Below are positions 1-4,690 of a stretch of DNA of 16,084 nucleotides, in pieces. The stretch is from UBA11164 sp002420085 (GTDB lineage: Bacteria > Pseudomonadota > Gammaproteobacteria > Xanthomonadales > Xanthomonadaceae). Made by a program: the position numbers and the translations under genes. A model generated the notes under the pieces. The model had not been told where the DNA came from. It searched no databases and worked only from the letters and a program-made list of their open reading frames with translations. The DNA lies in the NCBI GenBank assembly GCA_031976395.1, contig DALYLJ010000067.1, forward strand, positions 1 to 16,084, given 5' to 3'. The first letter of the stretch is position 1; each line of letters starts with the position of its first letter.

Positions 1-1568
1 ATGCCGTAGACGGCACCACCAAGTGCGACCAGGGCGAGCAGCCAGAACCAGCGTCCGGCCAGGCCGATCGCGATCCAATCGCCAATCGCGGTCCGGGCCA
101 GCCACACGGCGGTGGTCATGGCGGCAGCAGCGATCGCCAGTCGGGCCAGATGCCAGACCCAACCCGGCTGCGGTCGGTAGACGCCGATTCGGGCCAATTC
201 CCGCCACAGCAGGGCAGCGTTGACGATACCGGCCAGGCCGGAAGCCAGGGCGATGCCGACATGACCACCTTCGATGCCGCCCAGCCACAGCGGCGTGGTC
301 AGCGCGATCGTCAGGACGACATTGGCGAGGACGGTCCGGATCGCGGCCCGCATCGGCGCCAGGGTGTCCTGGCGGGCGTAGAACGCCGACAACAGCACCT
401 TGGTCAGCATGAACGCCGGGACGCCGACGCTCATCGCGGCCAGACTCCAGGCCGCCATGCGTGCGTCGTGGCCGCTGAACTGGCCGCTGACATACAGGCT
501 CACCGTCAAGGGCTCGGCGAGTACCCAGAGCCCAAGACCGGCCGGGATGCCGATCAACAGCACGGTGCGCAAGCCCCAGTCGAGCGCGTGGCCGTAGCCA
601 TCGCCGTCATCGGCCGCGAATCGACGCGACAGATGCGGCAGGATCACGGTCGCCAGTGCGACGCCGAACAGACCGAGCGGAAACTCGATCAGCCGATCCG
701 ATAGATACAGCCAGGTCTGGCTACCGGTGACCAGCAGCGAGGCGAAGATCGTGCCGACGATCAGGTTCAACTGGGCCACCGACGACGAGAACAGGGTCGG
801 CAGCATCAGTCGGAACACGCGCCGAACACCTTCGTTCGCGAAATTGAAACGCAGTCGCGGCCACAGGCCATGCCGACGCAGGGCTGGCCACAACACTGCC
901 CATTGCAGTGCGCCGGCCAGCAATACGCCCCAGGCCAGGGCTTCGATCGGCACTGCGAAGCGACCGGCCAGCAAGAGCATCGCCAGGATCACGGTCAGGT
1001 TGTGCAGGACCGGGGTGACCGCTGGCAATCCGAACCGACTGAAGCTGTTCAGCACGCCAGCGGCAAGCGCGGTCAAGGAGATGAAGAACAGGTAGGGAAA
1101 AACGATCCGCAACAGGTCGCTGGCCAGACGGAAGGTGTCGGGCTCATTGAGGGTTCCGGGTGCCATGAATGCGATGATCGCGGGGGCGGCGAACATGCCG
1201 AGTGCGGTGACGATCAGGACCACGGCAGACAGTGCGCCGGCCACGTGGTCGAGAAAATCCTTCAGGGCCACTGGGTCGCCACGCTCGCGCAGGGCGCTGA
1301 ACACCGGCACGAAGGCCGAGGAGAAACTGCCTTCGGCGAAGATCCGGCGCAGGTAGTTGGGAATCCGGTAGGCGATCACGAAGGCATCGGTGGCGGCACC
1401 CGCGCCGAACAGATGCGCTTGCAGCATGTCGCGGACCAAGCCGGTGATCCGCGACAGGAAGGTCATGGCGGTGAACACGGCGGTCGAACGCAGCAATCCG
1501 GCTCGGGCCGGGGCGGCGACCGAGCCGGGTCGGGGGGAAGTTTGCGGATTGGATTGACTGTCGCTCAT
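1..1568 (-). CDS. murJ: MurJ/MviN lipid II flippase (3' end outside window)
   Basis: Integral inner-membrane protein that flips lipid II, the peptidoglycan precursor, to the periplasmic face. About 522 codons are visible; the usual length is 510-530, so only the extreme C-terminus is missing at base 1. The N-terminal family block is clear: FLSRITGLVRD near residue 40, then FGAGAATDAF, YRIPNYLRRIFAEGSFSSAF and VPVFSALRERGD. Strongly hydrophobic stretches alternate with Arg-rich loops throughout, as expected for about 14 helices. ATG at 1566-1568 is the first start after an in-frame TGA about six codons upstream. No Shine-Dalgarno sequence precedes it. It is divergent from rpsT, 57 bp away, and the rpsT promoter overlaps its first codons. 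Identification is by recognised family motifs; the function is established for the family. Confidence 0.96.
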   Translation of the reverse strand, partial: MSDSQSNPQTSPRPGSVAAPARAGLLRSTAVFTAMTFLSRITGLVRDMLQAHLFGAGAATDAFVIAYRIPNYLRRIFAEGSFSSAFVPVFSALRERGDPVALKDFLDHVAGALSAVVLIVTALGMFAAPAIIAFMAPGTLNEPDTFRLASDLLRIVFPYLFFISLTALAAGVLNSFSRFGLPAVTPVLHNLTVILAMLLLAGRFAVPIEALAWGVLLAGALQWAVLWPALRRHGLWPRLRFNFANEGVRRVFRLMLPTLFSSSVAQLNLIVGTIFASLLVTGSQTWLYLSDRLIEFPLGLFGVALATVILPHLSRRFAADDGDGYGHALDWGLRTVLLIGIPAGLGLWVLAEPLTVSLYVSGQFSGHDARMAAWSLAAMSVGVPAFMLTKVLLSAFYARQDTLAPMRAAIRTVLANVVLTIALTTPLWLGGIEGGHVGIALASGLAGIVNAALLWRELARIGVYRPQPGWVWHLARLAIAAAAMTTAVWLARTAIGDWIAIGLAGRWFWLLALVALGGAVYG

Positions 1569-1582
1569 GGCTGCGGGATAAT
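1554..1582 (+). promoter_or_regulatory. Sigma-70 promoter of rpsT, overlapping the murJ start
   Basis: TTGACT (1554-1559) and GATAAT (1577-1582) are separated by exactly 17 bp, close to the sigma-70 consensus and pointing at rpsT. The -35 element and part of the spacer lie inside the first five codons of the divergent murJ. The predicted rpsT leader is about 35 nt. Elements are seen directly; promoter activity is inferred. Confidence 0.75.
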
Positions 1583-1625
1583 TTCACGTTTCCATCAACG
1601 CATCCACCCTTTTCAGGAGCACCCC

Positions 1626-1898
1626 GTGGCCAACATCAAGTCCGCCAAGAAGCGCGCCAAGCAGGCCGAGGTTCGCCGTGGCCGCAACGCCAGCGCGCGC
1701 TCGATGCTGCGTACCGCCGTCAAGAAGGTCGTCAAGGCGCTCGACGCCAAGGATCTCGCCGCTGCCGAAGCCGCTTTCGCGATCGCTCAGCCGATCCTGG
1801 ATCGCTATGCCGCTCGCGGCCTGATCCACAAGAACAAGGCCGCTCGCCACAAGAGCCGCCTGAGCGATCACATCAAGACGCTCAAGGCCGCAGCCTGA
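1626..1898 (+). CDS. rpsT: 30S ribosomal protein S20
   Basis: Small-subunit protein that binds 16S rRNA early in 30S assembly. The product is 90 residues (family about 87). It opens (M)ANIKSAKKRAKQAEVRR, the canonical S20 N-terminus, and continues with the Lys/Arg/Ala-rich helical body and the GLIHKNKAARHKSRL motif near the C-terminus. The start is GTG at 1626, with AGGAG at 1615-1619 six bases upstream. A non-ATG start is noteworthy because E. coli rpsT also uses a weak start (UUG), linked to autogenous translational control; whether that applies here is inference. The gene has its own promoter (1554-1582) and a strong terminator (1943-1974), so it is monocistronic. Alanine- and lysine-rich composition is normal for S20. 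Confidence 0.97.
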   Translation: MANIKSAKKRAKQAEVRRGRNASARSMLRTAVKKVVKALDAKDLAAAEAAFAIAQPILDRYAARGLIHKNKAARHKSRLSDHIKTLKAAA

Positions 1899-1942
1899 GC
1901 ACCTCGCCCGGCAGATTCGCCGGGTCGGACGCAGATCGACGA

Positions 1943-1974
1943 CGGAAAGCCGACCCTGGTCGGCTTTCCGTGTT
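1943..1974 (+). terminator. Rho-independent terminator after rpsT
   Basis: A perfect inverted repeat, CGGAAAGCCGACC (1943-1955) and GGTCGGCTTTCCG (1958-1970), is followed by TGTTT. It lies 45 bp after the rpsT stop codon. The T-run is short. The hairpin also faces the convergent obgE, so it may act in both directions. Confidence 0.82.
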
Positions 1975-2142
1975 TCGGGCCTGGCACTTGCCATTGCGCA
2001 GATCAGGCTGACCGGCCAAGGCCGTTGCGGCCGACGGCATCAACCGACGGCATGGACACGCGCCGATCCCTGCCTGCGATTCGGCCATCGGCCAGCGACC
2101 TCAGGTCCGGCACGGCGGGCAATCGGCTCGCATCAAGACCGC
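1975..2142. other. Intergenic stretch between the convergent rpsT and obgE
   Basis: No credible gene. The 10-bp word CCGACGGCAT occurs twice 13 bp apart (2031-2040, 2044-2053), and a small GGCCG/CGGCC hairpin precedes it. No T-rich terminator for obgE was found here. Confidence 0.5.
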
Positions 2143-3183
2143 TCAAACGGCGGCTGCGGCGTCGGCGTCGTCCCGCTTGATCCGATCCAGTTCGGCCATC
2201 ACCTGTTGCACCAGTGGCCAGGTGCCGGATCGGGACAGTGCCGAGACGACGAACCATGGCGCCGTCCAGTTCAGGGCCGATACCACCGCCTGGGCACACT
2301 CGGCACGCACGTCCTCGGCCAGCAGATCGGCCTTGTTGAGCACCAGCCAACGCGGTTTGTCCAGCAGGGTCGGGTCGAATTTCACCAGTTCTGCCTCGAT
2401 CGCCCGCACCTGATCGGCTGGATCGCTGCCATCAAGCGGCGCCAGTTCGACGATGTGCAGCAGCAGCCGGGTGCGCTGAATATGGCGCAGGAACAGGGCG
2501 CCGAGCCCGGCGCCATCGGCGGCGCCCTCGATCAGGCCGGGAATGTCGGCGATCACGAAGCTGCGGTGCGGCTCGATCGCGACCACACCGAGATTCGGGT
2601 ACAGCGTGGTGAACGGGTAATCGGCGACCTTCGGGGTGGCCGCCGATACCGCCCGGATGAACGTGCTCTTGCCGGCATTGGGAAAGCCGAGCAGGCCGAC
2701 ATCGGCCAGCAGCTTCATCTCCAGGCGCAGCTCGCGCGACTCCCCCGGCGTACCAGTGGTGGCTCGACGCGGCGCCCGGTTGACCGAGCTCTTGAAATGC
2801 ATGTTGCCGAGTCCGCCCTTGCCACCCTGGGCAACCAGCAGTCGCTGGCCATGGCGGGTCAGGTCGCCGATCAACTCATCGGTGCCGACGTTATGGACCA
2901 CGGTACCGATCGGCACTCGAATCGTGGTGTCCTCTCCGGACCGGCCATAGCACTGCGACCCCATGCCGTTCTGCCCGCGCTGCGCACGAAAACTGCGCTC
3001 ATGACGGAAATCGATCAGGGTGTTGAGGTTTTCGTCGGCCTGCAACCACACGCTGCCACCGTCGCCACCGTCACCGCCGTCCGGTCCGCCGAGCGGTACG
3101 AACTTCTCGCGTCGAAAACTGACGCAGCCGTTGCCACCGTCACCGGCAGTCACCGTAATTTCAGCTTCGTCGACGAATTTCAT
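2143..3183 (-). CDS. obgE: GTPase Obg/CgtA
   Basis: Essential Obg-family GTPase acting in late 50S assembly, (p)ppGpp response and chromosome segregation. The product is 346 residues, normal for the short gammaproteobacterial form. The N-terminal glycine-rich Obg domain (1-~158) starts with the canonical MKFVDEAEITVTAGDGGNG and has the PDGGDGGDGG run. G-domain motifs: G1 GFPNAGKST at 166-174, switch I near FTT 191-193, G3 DIPGLIEGA from 213, G4 NKAD at 283-286 and G5 SAL at 314-316. The C-terminus is short and Ala/Asp-rich. The start is fixed by the conserved N-terminus, yet no Shine-Dalgarno precedes it: nine bases upstream of the ATG begins an array of CCCAAAT units. It follows rplU-rpmA, the usual order, but a terminator and the array separate it from them. 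Confidence 0.97.
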   Translation of the reverse strand: MKFVDEAEITVTAGDGGNGCVSFRREKFVPLGGPDGGDGGDGGSVWLQADENLNTLIDFRHERSFRAQRGQNGMGSQCYGRSGEDTTIRVPIGTVVHNVGTDELIGDLTRHGQRLLVAQGGKGGLGNMHFKSSVNRAPRRATTGTPGESRELRLEMKLLADVGLLGFPNAGKSTFIRAVSAATPKVADYPFTTLYPNLGVVAIEPHRSFVIADIPGLIEGAADGAGLGALFLRHIQRTRLLLHIVELAPLDGSDPADQVRAIEAELVKFDPTLLDKPRWLVLNKADLLAEDVRAECAQAVVSALNWTAPWFVVSALSRSGTWPLVQQVMAELDRIKRDDADAAAAV

Positions 3184-3192
3184 TGGGGGGCC

Positions 3193-3237
3193 GGGATTTG
3201 GGATTTGGGATTTGGGATTTGGGATTTGGGATTTGGG
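3193..3237 (+). repeat. (GGGATTT)n heptamer array, left part
   Basis: Six perfect copies of GGGATTT plus a final GGG run straight into the gap. On the strand that encodes obgE the units read AAATCCC. The array starts 9 bp upstream of the obgE ATG. Four or more GGG runs spaced by 4 nt satisfy the usual G-quadruplex pattern on the plus strand. The true copy number is unknown because of the gap. Confidence 0.98.
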
Positions 3238-3337
3238 NNNNNNNNNNNNNNNNNNNNNNNNNNNNNNNNNNNNNNNNNNNNNNNNNNNNNNNNNNNNNNN
3301 NNNNNNNNNNNNNNNNNNNNNNNNNNNNNNNNNNNNN
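3238..3337. other. Scaffold gap of exactly 100 N
   Basis: A run of 100 N is a common placeholder for a gap of unknown size. It interrupts the heptamer array, which matches on both sides in unit and orientation, so the assembly most likely broke on the repeat itself. Confidence 0.97.
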
Positions 3338-3383
3338 GGGATTTGGGATTTGGGATTTGGGATTTGGGATTTGGGATTTGGGG
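3338..3383 (+). repeat. (GGGATTT)n heptamer array, right part
   Basis: Six further perfect GGGATTT copies end in GGGG and then leave the repeat as TTCGGTGTTCG. Unit and orientation equal those left of the gap, so the two form one array with at least 12 copies plus the unsequenced middle. Confidence 0.97.
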
Positions 3384-3527
3384 TTCGGTGTTCGCACGGG
3401 CCGGGCCTCCAGCTTTGCGAGGCAGGTGGGCGGTAAACTGCCTACCGGACAGGCTTGCTCTGGTCCTTGGATGAGCGATCCATGCAAGCAGAACTCGAAC
3501 CCCTGATCCCATCCGCCCCACTTACTT

Positions 3528-3553
3528 CACGATCGCTGGCCACGATCGCTGGC
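3528..3553. repeat. 13-bp tandem duplication
   Basis: CACGATCGCTGGC occurs twice head to tail (3528-3540 and 3541-3553), followed by a further partial TGCC. It is intergenic and consistent with a slippage duplication. Confidence 0.9.
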
Positions 3554-3560
3554 TGCCACC

Positions 3561-3588
3561 AATCTCGAATCCCGAATCCCGAATCCCC
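3561..3588 (-). repeat. Inverted GGGATTC heptamers, variant of the nearby array
   Basis: Read on the minus strand this is three consecutive GGGATTC units followed by a degenerate one. It differs from GGGATTT by one base and lies in the opposite orientation to the 3193-3383 array, about 180 bp from it. AATCCC units here can pair with GGGATT units there, so the pair could fold back in single-stranded DNA or RNA. Confidence 0.85.
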
Positions 3589-3604
3589 GCTCCAGAACCA
3601 CAAA

Positions 3605-3630
3605 CGAAAAACCCCGCCGAGGCGGGGCCT
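3605..3630 (-). terminator. Rho-independent terminator of the rplU-rpmA operon
   Basis: On the minus strand CCCCGCC and GGCGGGG (3612-3618 and 3621-3627) form a GC-only stem with a TC loop, followed by TTTTT (3607-3611). It lies 20 bp after the rpmA stop codon. It should stop most transcription before obgE. Confidence 0.9.
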
Positions 3631-3649
3631 TTCGGAACCTGCGGGTGGT

Positions 3650-3910
3650 TCAGGCGGCGGGGACCACGCTGACCGTGCGGCGACTCTTCGGACCCTTGGT
3701 CGAGAATTCGACCACGCCATCGGAGAGTGCGAACAGGGTGTGGTCACGTCCCAGACCGACATTGGCGCCGGGATGGAACTGGGTGCCGCGCTGGCGAACG
3801 ATGATGTTGCCGGCATCGACGCTCTGGCCGCCGTAGATCTTGATGCCCAGATACTTGGGATTGGAGTCGCGGCCGTTGCGCGTGGAGCCGCCTGCTTTCT
3901 TGTGTGCCAT
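3650..3910 (-). CDS. rpmA: 50S ribosomal protein L27
   Basis: Large-subunit protein whose flexible N-terminus reaches the peptidyl-transferase centre. The product is 86 residues, about the usual 85. It begins MAHKKAGGSTRNGRDS, the uncleaved proteobacterial form, and continues KYLGIKIYGGQ, RQRGTQFHPG and GRDHTLFAL, all family signatures. The start is 17 bp after the rplU stop, with GGGAGA as Shine-Dalgarno. It is second and last in the rplU-rpmA operon, closed by the terminator at 3605-3630. Confidence 0.98.
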   Translation of the reverse strand: MAHKKAGGSTRNGRDSNPKYLGIKIYGGQSVDAGNIIVRQRGTQFHPGANVGLGRDHTLFALSDGVVEFSTKGPKSRRTVSVVPAA

Positions 3911-3927
3911 GAGGGGTTCTCCCGGGT

Positions 3928-4239
3928 TCAGCCGGCGATGCCGGTGATTTCGATTTCGGTGTAGTGCTGACGGTGGCCCTGGTGCTTCATGTGGTGCTTG
4001 CGGCGCCGGAACTTGATGATCCGCACCTTGTCGGCCCGACCATGGCCCTTGACCACGGCGCTGACCTTGGCACCTTCCACCTTCGGGGTGCCGACGGTGA
4101 CCTTCTCGCCGTCGCCGACCAGCAAGACCTCGTCGATCTCGATGTTGGCGCCGGGTTCGACGTCGAGCTTCTCCACGCGCAGGGTCTCGCCCTGCATCAC
4201 GCGGTACTGCTTGCCGCCGGAAACGATGACTGCGTACAT
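3928..4239 (-). CDS. rplU: 50S ribosomal protein L21
   Basis: Large-subunit protein that binds 23S rRNA. The product is 103 residues, the same length as in E. coli. Family signatures: MYAVIVSGGKQYRV at the N-terminus, the acidic IEIDEVLLVGDGEKVTVG centre, and the basic KFRRRKHHMKHQGHRQ segment before the ITGI end. ATG at 4237-4239 is preceded by AGAGGA at 4249-4254. First gene of the rplU-rpmA operon; a promoter about 140 bp upstream gives a leader of roughly 130 nt. That leader is long enough for regulation, but I see no recognisable riboswitch or L21-type leader structure in it. Confidence 0.98.
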   Translation of the reverse strand: MYAVIVSGGKQYRVMQGETLRVEKLDVEPGANIEIDEVLLVGDGEKVTVGTPKVEGAKVSAVVKGHGRADKVRIIKFRRRKHHMKHQGHRQHYTEIEITGIAG

Positions 4240-4377
4240 GATCCGGATTCCTCTGTAGTTATCGGATGGTTGCTCGGCTGCCGCGAGGGCGGGGCCGGTG
4301 ATCGCATGTACCGATTCGGTCGATCGACCGGATCGGTTCGCCGACTTGAAATGAAGCCCAGCCGGCAAAGAAGCGGA

Positions 4378-4407
4378 ATTATGCCCGATGACGATCTGGC
4401 AAGGCAA
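4378..4407 (-). promoter_or_regulatory. Probable promoter of rplU-rpmA
   Basis: On the minus strand TTGCCT (4402-4407) and CATAAT (4378-4383) are spaced by 18 bp. This is the best sigma-70-like pair upstream of rplU. A 15-bp tandem duplication begins directly upstream of the -35 element. Confidence 0.55.
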
Positions 4408-4437
4408 GTGCTGTGCGGTGCCGTGCTGTGCGGTGCC
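4408..4437. repeat. 15-bp tandem duplication beside the rplU promoter
   Basis: GTGCTGTGCGGTGCC occurs twice head to tail (4408-4422, 4423-4437). It abuts the -35 element of the predicted rplU promoter on its upstream side. Confidence 0.93.
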
Positions 4438-4690
4438 GTTGCAGTGCAGCGGGCCCTCCGCAGCCCGAGCCCGGTCTGCGCTTGATGCCAAGCAGGCGGT
4501 GACTCGATGATCGCCATGCCGCCTTCACGACGCTCAGGGCATGCTGGTGGGGTGTCCGCGCCGATCGCCTGTGATGCCGCTCGCCCGCCGATCGATCCAC
4601 GCTGGTCGATCATCGGGTACCGGTAGCCCCGGTGCGGACCGCACTGTCATCGACCTGTTAGACTTTCCCGCCTTCCTTCACTCCTGGCCC
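4438..4690. other. Intergenic stretch upstream of uvrA
   Basis: No gene is supported. A TAGACT-like -10 at 4659-4664 could serve uvrA but lacks a convincing -35. I looked for a LexA operator (E. coli CTGT-N8-ACAG form or the Xanthomonas TTAG-N6-TACTA form) and found no match. Confidence 0.5.
4519..4540. repeat. Possible dispersed CCTTC...GCTCAGGGC intergenic element
   Basis: CCGCCTTCACGACGCTCAGG followed by GC resembles imperfect-palindrome intergenic repeats of the CCCTTC-ACTACGCTCAGGG type that I associate with many GC-rich bacterial genomes. Only one copy is in the window, so its repeat nature cannot be shown here. Confidence 0.3.

Larger units (their letters stand above)
3384..3604. other. 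Gene-free spacer between the heptamer array and the rpmA terminator
   Basis: No gene is supported. It contains a small AGGCAG/CTGCCT hairpin (3420-3443), a 13-bp tandem duplication (3528-3553) and three heptamers in inverted orientation (3561-3588). Any promoter driving obgE on the minus strand must lie here or inside the array; I could not identify a good one. Confidence 0.6.

Noticed and set aside
870..1898. S20 frame extended upstream to a 342-residue protein
   Set aside because: S20 starts at GTG 1626 with its own ribosome-binding site; the extension is antisense to murJ.
3193..3383. Heptamer array as a telomere-like or CRISPR repeat
   Set aside because: The TTTGGGA unit resembles eukaryotic telomere repeats only in length and G-richness; it sits between bacterial housekeeping genes. 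Units of 7 bp without spacers are not CRISPR.
3161..3521. Open frames on both strands through the repeat and gap, giving DLGFGIW or QIPNPKS peptide repeats
   Set aside because: A 7-bp unit without stop codons is open in all six frames; these are artefacts of the repeat and the N run.
4541..4690. UvrA starting 50 codons upstream
   Set aside because: UvrA homology starts exactly at ATG 4691; the upstream residues are unlike any UvrA.
4600..4690. LexA/SOS box upstream of uvrA
   Set aside because: CTGT words occur but none has the partner half-site at the correct spacing.
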